Counted from the first letter of the stretch, positions 17,775 to 27,523 are shown. The stretch is DNA of 64,000 nt from Sedimentitalea arenosa (GCF_016428585.1 NZ_JAELVR010000004.1:124001-188000); one strand, 5' to 3'. The notes: generated from the sequence alone by a model not told the origin. Numbers and translations: made by a program.

Positions 17775-17859
17775 CAGGTTCAGGCCGACGGAGTGGGAAG
17801 ATCATGCTTGCCAAGACGGTGGCGGGAGGGGGAACCGCGAGGATGCAAGGGAGACGACC

Positions 17860-18161
17860 GTGAAGACGATCAAGGCCGGGCACCGTTCCTGGCGTAGTTC
17901 ACCGAAGACGAGGTGCCGTCAAACACGTGGCCGACGATCAAGATATAGGTGGGCAACTGCGGCTACAAGGACGTGCGGGTGCCCAGCTGGGATGCACGGG
18001 TCATCGATCGCGCGACGGCGGCGGAATCGGTCGACTTCTGGGACACGTTCAAGGGGGGCACCGCCTGGAACTGGATCGAAGTCACCGAAGTTTCGTATTA
18101 CCTGCAGGGCCAACTGGTGGCGTTGCGCCCGGCCTGTGACGCGTCCCTTCGCCGGCTCTGA
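17860..18161 (+). pseudogene. Remnant of a sugar phosphate isomerase/epimerase (TIM-barrel, IolE-like)
   Basis: A GTG at 17860 after AAGGGAGACGACC begins KTIKAG, then a 1-nt frameshift leads into PFLA-stop-FTEDEVP, further on WPTIKI-stop-VGNCGYKDVRVPSWDAR. The in-frame TAGs are at 17895-17897 (where Q is expected) and 17946-17948 (where W is expected). The frame then runs to 18161 and stops after about 100 of the roughly 330 residues expected. The text GNCGYKDVRVPSWDAR and EVTEVSYYLQGQLVA matches, by recall, roseobacter isomerases paired with Gfo/Idh/MocA dehydrogenases. The C-terminal two thirds are missing. Confidence 0.8.
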
Positions 18162-18237
18162 CACTGACGTGGCGGCGAACCGCAGGGCGCTGGGGCTGTG
18201 AGCGGGGTGGGGGCTCTGCCCCCGTCCCTGCGGGACT

Positions 18238-18265
18238 CCCCCGGAGTGTTTGCACGAAGATGAAG
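18238..18265 (+). repeat. Intergenic repeat CCCCCGGAGTxTTT...AAGATGAAG, copy 1
   Basis: A 28-nt segment matching the copy at 49675-49702 in 24 of 28 positions. Here it is preceded by two small perfect hairpins (GGGGG/CCCCC at 18209-18223 and GTCCC/GGGAC at 18224-18236), giving a terminator-like structured element between the two pseudogenes. It seems to be a dispersed intergenic element; genome copy number cannot be judged from this window. Confidence 0.6.
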
Positions 18266-18299
18266 GGTGAAGAGTCGCTCGGGAGGGGAGAACAGATAT

Positions 18300-19208
18300 G
18301 GGAATAGCAGAATCAGGTTGGGGATGGTCGGCGGCGGGCAGGGTGCATTCATCGGAAACATGCACCGGATCGCCAGCCGGATCGACGGAGGTTCGAATTG
18401 GTGGTGGGGTGTTTTTCAGCCATGGTGGCGAAATTGCGCTGCGTCGGCCGATCTCGGGTTCGGCGCGTCGCGGGGCAATGACGACGTCACCGTGATGGCG
18501 CAGCGGGCGGCGCGGTTGACGCAGGGGATGGAGACGGTGGCCATCGTCGCGCCGAACCACATGATTGCCCGGTGGCGCGCGAATTCCTGAAGCGAGGAAT
18601 CCATGTCATCTGCGACAAGCTGCGGTCCACGCGCCTGGGCGAGGTGAAGAGGATGGCCGACACGGTGCGCAGATCCGGGGCGTTTTTCGGGCTGACCCTC
18701 CGAGACTCGAATCCGTGTGTGCGGACATGCAGAGCTTCGTCCCGGGGCTTCGGCTGGAAAACAATGCTCATGTGTTGCTGAGGTTTCACGGCGGCGCGTG
18801 CGGTGTTTTCTGGTCGAGCCAGGAGGCGGCCGGCAACCAGAACGCCTTGCGACAAAGGACTTTCGGCGCGAAGGGTGAACTGGAATCGACAAAGGAGACT
18901 CAGAACCCGCTTGGGTGACCCCCTATGGTGCGCCCCCGCAAAAGCTGACTCGCGCTCATGCCGCCAGCGGCCTGGCTGCCGCCCGTGTGAGCCGCTTGCC
19001 GCCCGGCCATCGCGAAAGGAAACTTGTGGCTATCGTCACGATCTGCGGTAAAGCGGCCCAAGCGATCCGGCCTCGTCGGGAAGGTAAGAAGCTCGCTGAG
19101 GAGGTCGAGTTTTCGGATGTGGCGGACGGATTGGCGGGCATGGCTTTCGGGGGCGCCTGCATCAGATCTTCGACCAGGGGCGGTGCGTGGACCAAGATCA
19201 GCGATTGA
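18300..19208 (+). pseudogene. Degraded Gfo/Idh/MocA family oxidoreductase
   Basis: Homology is spread over three frames with an internal deletion. The NAD-binding N-terminus RIRLGMVGGGQGAFIG (from about 18311) runs to ETVAIVAPNHM (to about 18565). REFLKRGIHVICDK continues in another frame (from about 18575). After loss of the catalytic middle (about 90-100 residues) come GLRLENNAHVLLRFHG and NQNALRQRTFGAKGELE in a third frame. Finally TPYGAPPQKLTR and VEFSDVADGLAGMAFGGACIRSS (to 19208) return to the first frame. At least three frameshifts plus the deletion make this non-functional. It was probably co-transcribed with the isomerase remnant upstream. Confidence 0.85.
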
Positions 19209-19298
19209 AAACCGCGTCCGACTTACCACGCCGATCTGCGTGGCTGGCGTCTCCCGACCGGGGCTGGCCAAACCGGCGGAGCGATGATAGGTGAGTCA

Positions 19299-19312
19299 TG
19301 TTAGCGCTAACC
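19299..19312 (+). promoter_or_regulatory. LacI-type operator-like palindrome upstream of gap
   Basis: TGTTAGCGCTAACC contains the perfect 10-bp palindrome TTAGCGCTAA (19301-19310), extended to 12 bp as GTTAGCGCTAAC. A central GCGC flanked by TTA/TAA is typical of LacI-family operators. It lies 51 nt before the GAPDH start, directly after the decayed sugar operon, whose original regulator may have used it. Confidence 0.5.
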
Positions 19313-19363
19313 TTCCTGCGGACCGGCCAAGCGCGCCCGCCAGAGCGAAAAGGACCACATGTC

Positions 19364-20365
19364 ATGCCAGTCAGACTCGCCATCAACGGTTTCGGACGGA
19401 TCGGCCGATGCGTGCTGCGCGCCTGGATCGAAAGCGGGCGCAAGGATGTCGAAATCGTCGCGATCAACGACCTCGCGCCGCTCGACATGAATGCGCATCT
19501 TCTACAGTTCGACTCGGTACACGGACCTCTGACCGCGCCGGTTTCCATCGAAGACGGCGCGCTCGTCGTCGCGGGTCACCGGATCCGCGTCACGCAGGAG
19601 CGCAGCCCGGACAGCCTGTCCTGGCAGGACGTGGACATCGCGTTGGAATGCACCGGCATCTTCAAGGCGCGCGACAAGGCAGCGCACTACCTCGAGGCGG
19701 GGGCGAACAAGGTGTTGATCTCGGCACCGGGAGAGGGGGCTGACCGGACCGTGGTCTATGGCGTCAACCATGATGGGCTGGGCGCGGCGGATCGGATCGT
19801 TTCCAACGCCTCCTGCACCACCAACTGCCTCGCACCAGTGGCTAAGGTGCTGGATGACGCCTTCGGCATCGCGACGGGCTACATGACCACGGTGCACAGC
19901 TATACCGGCGATCAGCCAACTCTGGACACGGCGCATTCGGATCCTTACCGCGCCCGCGCCGCGGCTCTTTCGATGATCCCGACCTCGACCGGAGCGGCAA
20001 AGGCCGTCGGCTTGGTGCTGCCGCAATTGCAGGGCAAGCTCGACGGCTCGGCGATCCGCGTGCCAACGCCGAATGTCTCGGTCGTCGATCTCTGCTTCAT
20101 GCCCGAGCGGGCTGCCACAGCCGAAGCGGTCAACGCCGCCCTGCGCGCGGCCGCGGACGGCCCGCTGGCGGGCGTGCTCGGTGTCAGCGATTTGCCGCTC
20201 GTCTCCTCCGATTTCAACCACAATCCGCTGTCTTCGATCGTGGCCAGCGCCCAGACCCATGTGGGCGAGGGCGGCCTTGTGCGCGTGCTTAGCTGGTATG
20301 ACAACGAATGGGGCTTTTCCAACCGGATGCTCGACACCGCGATGGCGATGCACGACGCGGGTTGA
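19364..20365 (+). CDS. gap: Glyceraldehyde-3-phosphate dehydrogenase, type I (copy 1)
   Basis: 333-residue NAD-dependent GAPDH. Rossmann start INGFGRIGR (8-15), D37 in AINDLAP favouring NAD, catalytic C151 in SNASCTTNC, catalytic His in TTVHSYTGDQ, phosphate-site motif TSTGAAKAVG and the C-terminal WYDNEWGFSNRM. All key residues are intact. The ATG at 19364 is chosen because GFGRIGR then falls at the usual position; AAAAGGA precedes it. This is the canonical of the two GAPDH genes in the window and sits between a decayed sugar operon and the xylose regulon, where it would oxidise glyceraldehyde-3-phosphate. Confidence 0.95.
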   Translation: MPVRLAINGFGRIGRCVLRAWIESGRKDVEIVAINDLAPLDMNAHLLQFDSVHGPLTAPVSIEDGALVVAGHRIRVTQERSPDSLSWQDVDIALECTGIFKARDKAAHYLEAGANKVLISAPGEGADRTVVYGVNHDGLGAADRIVSNASCTTNCLAPVAKVLDDAFGIATGYMTTVHSYTGDQPTLDTAHSDPYRARAAALSMIPTSTGAAKAVGLVLPQLQGKLDGSAIRVPTPNVSVVDLCFMPERAATAEAVNAALRAAADGPLAGVLGVSDLPLVSSDFNHNPLSSIVASAQTHVGEGGLVRVLSWYDNEWGFSNRMLDTAMAMHDAG

Positions 20366-20396
20366 CCGGGGCTTGCCTGCGACTAGATCGCAGAAG

Positions 20397-20618
20397 ATGA
20401 GACATGCTTTGCTTCCCGCTCTCGCCGGTCTGCTCCTGTCCGCTTGCGACACGACGACTTCGGCCCCGCTTGCAGACCAGTCGCCCGCCGAGGCGCTGGC
20501 CGAGTGCCGCGATCTCGGCTTTGCCGACGGTACAGCCGAAATGCAGAAATGCATCGACGCCGACTCTCGCGCCGAGCGCCGGGTGCTGATCGACATGGAA
20601 ACCTACGGCACCTTCTGA
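20397..20618 (+). CDS. Small lipoprotein of unknown function
   Basis: 73-residue protein with a lipoprotein signal peptide (MRHALLPALAGLLLSAC, lipobox ending at C17). The mature part contains EALAECRDLGFADGTAEMQKC-D, a short helical pair with two cysteines. The ATG at 20397 gives an ideal signal sequence. I know similar tiny lipoproteins in Rhodobacterales but no function. It is 31 nt after gap and may be read through from it. Confidence 0.7.
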   Translation: MRHALLPALAGLLLSACDTTTSAPLADQSPAEALAECRDLGFADGTAEMQKCIDADSRAERRVLIDMETYGTF

Positions 20619-20654
20619 TCGCCTTCCCCCGGGTGAACCAAGTCCAGTGTCAGG

Positions 20655-20682
20655 TTTTAATTTGACTTGAGAATTAAATCGC
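20655..20682 (+). promoter_or_regulatory. Candidate XylR (ROK) operator upstream of xylB
   Basis: AT-rich island TTTTAATTTGA followed by a short spacer and GAATTAAATCGC in otherwise GC-rich DNA, ending 31 nt before xylB. Its reverse complement shares GCGATTTAATT and TCAAATTAAA with the site upstream of xylF (27613-27641), with the same spacing. The AATTTGA/TCAAATT inverted arms fit a ROK-family xylose repressor operator. Confidence 0.65.
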
Positions 20683-20713
20683 GAAACACTTCTCCCAAGG
20701 GTGGGGAAGCAGC

Positions 20714-22165
20714 ATGTTCATCGGTCTTGATCTGGGAACCTCGGGCGTGCGCGCCCTTCTTGTCGACGACGAGGGAGCGCCGCGCCACAGTGCTGAAGCC
20801 CGGCTTGCCGTAACTCATCCCAAATCCGGCTGGAGCGAACAGGACCCGGCTGACTGGATTGCCGCGGCCCGCGCCGCCGTGGTCGCGCTCGCCGCGGACA
20901 GGCCGGCGGACATTGCCCGACTGCGTGGCATCGGATTGTCGGGGCAGATGCACGGCGCGACCTTGCTGGACGCAAACGGCGGAGTGCTGCGCCCCTGTAT
21001 CCTCTGGAACGACACCCGCAGTCACAGGCAGGCCGCGCGGCTCGACGCGCTGCCGGGCGTGCGTGAACGGTCGGCCAACATCGTCTTTCCCGGGTTCACC
21101 GCGCCCAAGCTCGCCTGGGTCGCCGAGGAGGAGCCCGAGATCTTTGCGCGTGTCGCAACGGTTCTGCTGCCCAAGGATTACCTGTCTTTCTGGCTGACGG
21201 GGCGCCGCGTTTCAGAGATGTCCGACAGCGCCGGCACCGCTTGGCTCGATGTCGGTGCGCGCGCCTGGTCGCCCGATCTGCTGGCGCAGGGCGGGATGCG
21301 TCGGGACCAGATGCCAGACTTGCTGGAGGGAACCGACATCGTCGGCCCGGTCCGGGGCGATCTGGCGCGCGATCTGGGCTTGCCCGAGGATGTGCTGGTC
21401 GTGGCTGGTGGAGGCGACAATGCCGCCGCGGCCTGTGGCGTCGGCACGCTGACCGAGGGCGATGGCTTCGTGTCGCTTGGCACCTCGGGTGTCCTGCTGA
21501 CGGCGCGTGACGGTTTTGCTGCGGCACCCGACAGCGCGGTGCACACCTTCTGCCACGCGGTGCCGGGGGCGTGGTACCAGATGGGTGTCACGCTTGCAGC
21601 CACCGACAGCCTGAACTGGCTCGCCCGCGTCACGGGAGAGACGCCCGCCGCGCTGACGCGTGCGCTTGGCGAGGATCTCGACGAGCCGGGCTGTGTCCGC
21701 TTCCTGCCCTATCTGTCGGGAGAGCGCACGCCCCACAACGACAGCGCGGTACGCGGTGCCTTCATCGGACTCGAGATTGCCACCGGGCGGGACGATCTGA
21801 CTCGTTCGGTGCTCGAAGGGGTCAGCTTTGCCCTGCGCGACAGCCTGCTCGCGCTTCAGGCCAGCGGCGCGACGCTGGATCGCCTGCTCGCCATCGGCGG
21901 CGGGGCGCAGTCGCGCTACTGGGTAAAGCTGCTGGCGACCGTGCTCGACCTGCCGATCGATCTGCCTGAGAAGGGAGAGCTCGGAGCCGCCCTCGGAGCC
22001 GCCCGTCTCGCCATCTGCGGCGTCACCGGCGCCGCGCCTGCCGAGGTCATGACTAAACCGCTGATCTCTGAAACCGTCCTGCCCGATCCCCGGCGCAGCG
22101 CCGCCTACCGCGACGCGCACGCCGCCTTTGCCCAGACCTATCCAGCATTGAAGGCCATGCCATGA
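20714..22165 (+). CDS. xylB: Xylulokinase
   Basis: 483-residue FGGY-family kinase that phosphorylates D-xylulose to xylulose-5-phosphate. It opens with [16 protein letters not shown] (phosphate 1 loop) and has the substrate-binding [25 protein letters not shown] and the C-terminal adenosine motif [11 protein letters not shown]. Length is normal for XylB. The stop overlaps the xylA start by 4 nt (ATGA), so the two are translationally coupled. The preceding AT-rich site suggests control by the ROK repressor encoded at 26.3-27.5 kb. Confidence 0.96.
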   Translation: MFIGLDLGTSGVRALLVDDEGAPRHSAEARLAVTHPKSGWSEQDPADWIAAARAAVVALAADRPADIARLRGIGLSGQMHGATLLDANGGVLRPCILWNDTRSHRQAARLDALPGVRERSANIVFPGFTAPKLAWVAEEEPEIFARVATVLLPKDYLSFWLTGRRVSEMSDSAGTAWLDVGARAWSPDLLAQGGMRRDQMPDLLEGTDIVGPVRGDLARDLGLPEDVLVVAGGGDNAAAACGVGTLTEGDGFVSLGTSGVLLTARDGFAAAPDSAVHTFCHAVPGAWYQMGVTLAATDSLNWLARVTGETPAALTRALGEDLDEPGCVRFLPYLSGERTPHNDSAVRGAFIGLEIATGRDDLTRSVLEGVSFALRDSLLALQASGATLDRLLAIGGGAQSRYWVKLLATVLDLPIDLPEKGELGAALGAARLAICGVTGAAPAEVMTKPLISETVLPDPRRSAAYRDAHAAFAQTYPALKAMP

Positions 22166-23469
22166 CTGACAGCTATTTCTCCGATATCGCGCCCATCGCC
22201 TATGAGGGAGAAACCAGCGACAACCCGCTTGCCTTCCGCCACTACGACCCGGACCAGATCGTGATGGGCAAGCGGATGGAAGACCAGTTGCGCTTTGCCG
22301 TCGCCTATTGGCACAGCTTCGCGTGGGAGGGGGGCGACCCTTTCGGCGGTCCGACGTTCGAGCGCCCCTGGCACCCACAGGACGATATGGAGCGCGCCCG
22401 TATCAAGGCCGATGCCGCGTTCGAGATGTTCGATATCCTCGGCCTGCCGTTCTTCTGCTGGCACGACGCCGACATCCGCCCCGAAGGTGCGACCTTCGCC
22501 GAGTCCTTGCGCAACTTCGAAGCGATCATCGACTATTTCGGCGAGAAGATGGAGAGCCGCAGGATCGGCCTGCTCTGGGGCACCGCAAACATGTTCAGCC
22601 ACCGTCGCTGGATGGCCGGCGCCGCCACCAATCCCGATCCCGACGTGTTCGCCTGGTCTGCCGCCACGGTGAAGACCTGCATGGATGCGACCCATCGCCT
22701 GGACGGGCAGAACTATGTGCTCTGGGGCGGGCGCGAAGGATATGAAACCCTGCTCAATACCGATATGGGCCGCGAGCTGGACCACATGGGCAGATTCCTG
22801 AACATGGTCGTCGACTACAAGCACAAGATCGGCTTTCAGGGCGCCATCCTGGTCGAACCCAAGCCGCAGGAACCCTCCAAGCACCAGTACGATTACGACG
22901 CCGCCACCTGCATCGGCTTCCTGCGAAAGTATGGCCTTGAAAACGAGGTCAAGCTGAACCTCGAACAGGGCCATGCCATCCTCGCCGGGCACAGTTTCGA
23001 ACACGAGATCGCCGTCGCCACCGCCGAAGGCATGTTCGGTTCCATCGACATGAACCGAAATGACTATCAGTCCGGCTGGGACACCGACCAGTTCCCCAAT
23101 AACGTGCCCGAAGTAGCTTTGGCCTACTATCACATCCTCAAGGCGGGCGGCTTCACCACGGGCGGCACCAATTTCGACGCCAAGCTGCGCCGCCAGTCCC
23201 TGGATGCCGAGGATCTGATCGCCGCACATGTCGGCGCGATGGATGTCTGCGCGCGGGGCCTCAAGGCCGCTGCCGCGATGATCGAAGACGGCAGGCTGGA
23301 AACGGCGCAGCGTGAGCGCTATGCGGGCTGGGACACCTCGGCGGCGCAAGCGATGCTCGACAGCGATTTCGACAGCATCTTCGCGCGCGTCCTGTCGGGC
23401 GACGTGATCTCCACCCCCCGTTCTGGCCGGCAGGAGCGGCTGGAAAACATCGTCAACCGTTTTGTCTGA
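22162..23469 (+). CDS. xylA: Xylose isomerase
   Basis: 435-residue class II xylose isomerase (TIM barrel, two divalent metals) converting D-xylose to D-xylulose. Family signatures: [19 protein letters not shown] near residue 50, the catalytic His region [28 protein letters not shown] with metal-binding Glu, [18 protein letters not shown] and the metal-binding SIDMNRND. All read intact. Overlaps xylB by 4 nt and is itself overlapped by 8 nt by the peroxidase gene that follows. Confidence 0.97.
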   Translation: MTDSYFSDIAPIAYEGETSDNPLAFRHYDPDQIVMGKRMEDQLRFAVAYWHSFAWEGGDPFGGPTFERPWHPQDDMERARIKADAAFEMFDILGLPFFCWHDADIRPEGATFAESLRNFEAIIDYFGEKMESRRIGLLWGTANMFSHRRWMAGAATNPDPDVFAWSAATVKTCMDATHRLDGQNYVLWGGREGYETLLNTDMGRELDHMGRFLNMVVDYKHKIGFQGAILVEPKPQEPSKHQYDYDAATCIGFLRKYGLENEVKLNLEQGHAILAGHSFEHEIAVATAEGMFGSIDMNRNDYQSGWDTDQFPNNVPEVALAYYHILKAGGFTTGGTNFDAKLRRQSLDAEDLIAAHVGAMDVCARGLKAAAAMIEDGRLETAQRERYAGWDTSAAQAMLDSDFDSIFARVLSGDVISTPRSGRQERLENIVNRFV

Positions 23470-24775
23470 CGTCCTGCATCGCTTCGCGGCGGCGCTTCTG
23501 GCGGCTTGTGCGTTCACCGTGCCAGCCACGGCTGAACCGTTGCCGGTCGCGGATGCCGTCTTTGCCGACCACAGCCGCGAGGAGATCACGCTGGGGCGGC
23601 TGCTCTACTACGATCCGATCCTCAGCGGCAATCGCACCGTGTCTTGCGCCACCTGCCACCATCCCCGGTTCGGCACGTCCGACGGGCTGTCGTTGGGGTT
23701 GGGCGATGGCGGCACCGGACTGGGCCCCGGGCGCCGCATCGACCCTGAAAACCCGCCCGAACAGCGCATCCCCCGCAATTCACCGGCGATGTTCAACCTG
23801 GGTGCGGAAGAATTCATCCGCTTCTTTCACGACGGCCGCCTCGAATCCGATCCCTCCCGCGCCTCGGGTCTGCGCACGCCGTTGGGAGCCGACATGGAAC
23901 AGGGCTTTGCTTCGGCCCTCGCTGCGCAGGCGATGTTCCCGGTGCTGTCTCCCGACGAGATGGCGGGGCATTACTCGGAAAACGATGTCGCCCAGGCGGT
24001 GCGGCAGGGGCGGCTGACCGGGCCGGGCGGTGCCTGGTCGATCCTGACCGACAGGGTCGCGGCGATCCCCGAGTACCGCGCGCGCTTCACCGACGTGATC
24101 GGCTCGCGCCCGATCGCGTTTGCCGACATCGCCAACGTGATCGCAGCCTTCGTCGCCTTCGAATGGCGCGCCGATGACAGCCCGTTCGATGCCTTCCTGC
24201 GTGGCGAGGCCGGTCTGCCCGTGCCCGCCATGCGCGGTCTGCGTCTTTTTTATGGGGCGGCGGGCTGTGCCACCTGCCATTCCGGGCAATTCCAGACGGA
24301 TCACGATTTCCACGCCATCGCCATGCCGCAGCTGGGTCCCGGCAAGGCTGCGCGGTTCGAAAGCCATGCGCGCGATGTCGGGCGGATGCGGGTCACGGGC
24401 GATCCTACGGACGCCTATCGCTTTCGCACGCCGAGCTTGCGCAACGTGGTCCACACCGCGCCCTACGGCCATTCCGGCGCCTTCGCGACGCTTGAAGCGG
24501 TGCTGCGCCACCATTTCGACCCGGTGGCGAGCCTGATGGGCTTTGATCCGGCGCAGGCGGTTCTGCCCGTGGGTGACCTTGCGGGCGACGCGGCGCAGCC
24601 GACCCCCGACCGTGCCGAGATCGCCGCAGCCAATACACTCGCGCCCTCTCGTCTGACCGAGGCGGAGTTGGCCGATCTCATCGCGTTTCTCGACGCTCTG
24701 ACCGATCCGCGGAGTCTTGCGGGCCGGCTCGGCATTCCGGCCACCGTGCCCAGTGGCCTGCCGGTCGATCAGTAG
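23462..24775 (+). CDS. Di-heme cytochrome c peroxidase family protein (MauG/CcpA-like)
   Basis: 437-residue secreted protein with a signal peptide (hydrophobic stretch to about residue 24, PATA cleavage) and two c-type heme sites, C62-A-T-C-H66 and C269-A-T-C-H273, as expected for bacterial di-heme peroxidases. [19 protein letters not shown] in the C-terminal half is the common block of the family. Predicted periplasmic; it could reduce H2O2 or oxidise a protein or small substrate as MauG-type members do. The start is TTG at 23462, overlapping xylA by 8 nt, so it is probably expressed with xylBA. Its stop overlaps the convergent FG-GAP gene by 7 nt. Confidence 0.92.
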   Translation: MSDVLHRFAAALLAACAFTVPATAEPLPVADAVFADHSREEITLGRLLYYDPILSGNRTVSCATCHHPRFGTSDGLSLGLGDGGTGLGPGRRIDPENPPEQRIPRNSPAMFNLGAEEFIRFFHDGRLESDPSRASGLRTPLGADMEQGFASALAAQAMFPVLSPDEMAGHYSENDVAQAVRQGRLTGPGGAWSILTDRVAAIPEYRARFTDVIGSRPIAFADIANVIAAFVAFEWRADDSPFDAFLRGEAGLPVPAMRGLRLFYGAAGCATCHSGQFQTDHDFHAIAMPQLGPGKAARFESHARDVGRMRVTGDPTDAYRFRTPSLRNVVHTAPYGHSGAFATLEAVLRHHFDPVASLMGFDPAQAVLPVGDLAGDAAQPTPDRAEIAAANTLAPSRLTEAELADLIAFLDALTDPRSLAGRLGIPATVPSGLPVDQ

Positions 24776-26313
24776 GGCCGCGCCACAAGTGCCGCACCGC
24801 TGCGCAGCACCCGAACGCGCCTGTTGACCGGAAGATCGACCCAGCTCGACACCGTTCCGTCCGGCCAGAACACGCGCACGCGGACCACGGCCTCGGTGCC
24901 GATCCCGAAATGCTCGCCGACCGAGACACCGCCCGCATGGCCGCCGCCCACGGTGACTTCGCGTACGAAATGCAGTTGACCGGCGCGCAGCTCGATCCAG
25001 GCGCCGATGCCGCTGATGTTCGGCCCGTGCTGGGACAGCGACAGGCTGACCCAGTTGCCCCCGTCGCTGGTGACGTTCTGCCAGACTTCCAGCGGTGCGC
25101 GTCGATTGTTGACGATGACGTCCAGCAATCCGTCTCCGTTCAGATCGACCAGCGCGCCGCCGCGCCCGCGATGCAGGCTGGCCAGCCCGGCCCGGGCACC
25201 GGCCTCGACGAAGCGCCCGTCAGGCTGCCCGAGCAGCAGGTTATTGGGGTCATCCATGGCGCTGTCAGGCATTTGGTCGACATTTCCCTTTGTGATGAAC
25301 ACGTCGTCGATCCCGTCATTCTGAACGTCGCCGAAGACCACGTGCCAGCCGGTCGACGGCCGTCCGTCGCCCCCGGTATAGGGCCGGTGCGCTGTGCTGC
25401 CGCGGTCGAACGGGACATCGGCGTAGGTGGGCAGGTCGGTCTGGGTCAGCCGTTGCAGGCGCTGATCGCCCATCGAGGTCAGGAACACCTCGGGCAACCC
25501 ATCGCCGCTGAGGTCACGCGCAGCGATCCCCATGCCCCAGAGCCTGTGCGTGCGCCAGCCATCCGCCTCGGTCAGCAGGCGCGGCTGCGTCTCCATCGCC
25601 CACATCTGCTCCTGTCCATCATCAACATAATAATGGCGGTCATTGCTGATGCGCAGATCAGCGCGTCCCTGTCGGCCCCAGTCGCTGAACAGCATCGACA
25701 GGGCGCAATGGCCCGGCGTCAACGGCAGCGGCGCGCCATAGGTGCCGCCATCCGGGCGATACAGCAGGTTGGCGTCGCAGGCGCGGAACGGACCTTCCGG
25801 ATCGGCGCGGTCGACATAATTGCCGAACGCCAGGGTCGGGAGTCGCGCTTCGCGCTCCCAGGTGGCGGAAAAGGCGGTGGTCCAGCGGTCACTGCTGGTG
25901 AAACCGATGTCGTCGAGGCTCGTGAACGTGCAGCCGGGTCCGCCGCGGAGCAGCAGGTTCTCGCCCGCGCGCAACACCACCAGATCCTGCCAACCGTCTC
26001 CGTCGATATCCAGCGGATAGGCCCCGATGACCGCGCGCAGGCGCAGCGGAACGGGCGTCGCCTCCTCCAGGTGGATCGCGCCCCCCGGCGTCGAGCGGTT
26101 TGCAAGCAGCACCGCTTCGCTTGCGCCCCCGGCAGCGAACACCTCGCCCAGCCCGTCGCCGTCGCAGTCCAGAACCGCCACGCCGCCACCGACGAAGTGT
26201 TCCCAGCCGCCGGAATAGACATGGGCGGGCACCTCGACCGGGGCGAAGGCCGGCCCGGCCAGAACCGGGGTGCACGTGAGCGCTGCGATCAGCGCGACCG
26301 CCTCAGGCCGCAT
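24769..26313 (-). CDS. Secreted FG-GAP/VCBS repeat protein with ASPIC/UnbV C-terminus (CRTAC1-like)
   Basis: 514-residue exported protein: signal peptide (MRPEAVALIAALTCTPVLAG), repeated calcium-binding blade motifs of the D-x-D-G-D-G-x2-D type (DCDGDGLGEV, DIDGDGWQDLVV, DLSGDGLPEVF, DLNGDGLLDVIV) that predict a beta-propeller, and a C-terminal ASPIC/UnbV domain (RVRVFWPDGTVSSW). Members are secreted and often sit beside di-heme peroxidases, as here (convergent, 7-nt overlap). The ATG at 26313 is preferred over an upstream in-frame one because it begins the signal peptide; it overlaps the ROK gene stop by 11 nt. Function unknown. Confidence 0.88.
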   Translation of the reverse strand: MRPEAVALIAALTCTPVLAGPAFAPVEVPAHVYSGGWEHFVGGGVAVLDCDGDGLGEVFAAGGASEAVLLANRSTPGGAIHLEEATPVPLRLRAVIGAYPLDIDGDGWQDLVVLRAGENLLLRGGPGCTFTSLDDIGFTSSDRWTTAFSATWEREARLPTLAFGNYVDRADPEGPFRACDANLLYRPDGGTYGAPLPLTPGHCALSMLFSDWGRQGRADLRISNDRHYYVDDGQEQMWAMETQPRLLTEADGWRTHRLWGMGIAARDLSGDGLPEVFLTSMGDQRLQRLTQTDLPTYADVPFDRGSTAHRPYTGGDGRPSTGWHVVFGDVQNDGIDDVFITKGNVDQMPDSAMDDPNNLLLGQPDGRFVEAGARAGLASLHRGRGGALVDLNGDGLLDVIVNNRRAPLEVWQNVTSDGGNWVSLSLSQHGPNISGIGAWIELRAGQLHFVREVTVGGGHAGGVSVGEHFGIGTEAVVRVRVFWPDGTVSSWVDLPVNRRVRVLRSGAALVARPY

Positions 26314-27523
26314 TGTCGTCGAGCCCCGCAAGCGCCAGTTCGGACACGTTGTCCAGCGCATAGGCCGCAGCCCCCCGCGCCCACATCAGATCCCCCCACT
26401 TGTGGATCACCACCTCGGGCGGCGCCTTGTCGATCTGCACGATCGAGTTTCGCATCGCCGCGATGACCTCGTCGGCGTAGAGATGGTCGAACCGCATCTG
26501 TTCGCCGGCAAGGATGATCAACTCGGGATCGAAGATGTTCACGAGGTTCGCCAGCCCCAGCGCAAACATCCGCCCGGCGCGCCCGACGATGCTGCGCGCC
26601 GTCGCATCGCCCGTCCGCGCGGCGGACAGCAGCGCCTCGATCCGGGCGGCGGGCGGCGCGGTCGGGTCGTCGCCAGGCACCGTCATCGCCTCGCGCAGCA
26701 GCGCGTAATCCGCGACATAGGCCTCAAGGCACCCGCGCTGTCCGCAACGGCACAACGCCCCGTCCAGATGCACCTTGGTGTGGCCGAACTCGGCTCCGCA
26801 CCCGCGCGTGCCGCGGTAAAGCTCGCCGCCAATCACCAGCCCCATTCCGACGCCACTCTCGATCGTCACGACGATGAAATCCGAATGGTTCTGACCCAGC
26901 CCAAAAGTCTTCTCCGCCACCGCCACAAGGTTTGCGTCATTGTCGATGAAGACCTGACGCTCCAGCCGCCGCGACAGGATTGCGCCGAAGTCGACATTGC
27001 GCTCGGTCAGGGAGGGCGACCAATAAACCACCCCCTCGGCGGCCTGCACGATCCCCGCAATTCCGACTCCCACGCCCGAGATGTCCCGGATCGACCGCCC
27101 CGCGGTGCGCGCCAACGCCGCCACGGCGCGGGTGATCGCTTCAGCCATCCCGGCACAGGGCAGGGCGTCGCGTTCGATCGAGGTCTCCCATGTCGCGAGT
27201 TGGGTGCCTTCGAAGTCCAGCAGCACCAGAGACAGCTTGCGGTTGGATATTTTCACCCCGGCCACCAGCCGCGCAGCGCCGCGAATCTTCAGGTCGACAC
27301 GGGGTCGTCCGCGGCGCGTGTCGGACTCGCCGCCGGGGCGGTCGATCTCCTCGATCAGCCCGTTCTGGAGCAGTTCGGCGGTGATCGTCGTCACCGTTGC
27401 ACGGCTGATCCCGGTCTGGTCCGCCAGTTCGATACGCGGGATCCTGCCGGCTCGCCGGATGTGTTTCAGAAGAGCGCGACGCCCGTATTCTCTCGCCAAG
27501 ACAGCCACTTGCGACTTTCCCAC
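26303..27523 (-). CDS. xylR: ROK family transcriptional regulator, probable xylose repressor XylR
   Basis: 406-residue regulator with an N-terminal winged helix-turn-helix (ALLKHIRRAGRI then RIELADQTGISRATVTTIT) and a C-terminal ROK sugar-kinase-like domain carrying the GVGIAGIV loop, the ExGxH-type motif GAEFGHTKV and the zinc motif CRCGQRGCLE. It should bind xylose or a related sugar and leave its operator. The start is uncertain; the GTG at 27523 (VGKSQVAV) gives a normal length, with a TTG four codons upstream as alternative. Divergent from xylF, with the candidate operator between them. Confidence 0.9.
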   Translation of the reverse strand: MGKSQVAVLAREYGRRALLKHIRRAGRIPRIELADQTGISRATVTTITAELLQNGLIEEIDRPGGESDTRRGRPRVDLKIRGAARLVAGVKISNRKLSLVLLDFEGTQLATWETSIERDALPCAGMAEAITRAVAALARTAGRSIRDISGVGVGIAGIVQAAEGVVYWSPSLTERNVDFGAILSRRLERQVFIDNDANLVAVAEKTFGLGQNHSDFIVVTIESGVGMGLVIGGELYRGTRGCGAEFGHTKVHLDGALCRCGQRGCLEAYVADYALLREAMTVPGDDPTAPPAARIEALLSAARTGDATARSIVGRAGRMFALGLANLVNIFDPELIILAGEQMRFDHLYADEVIAAMRNSIVQIDKAPPEVVIHKWGDLMWARGAAAYALDNVSELALAGLDDNAA

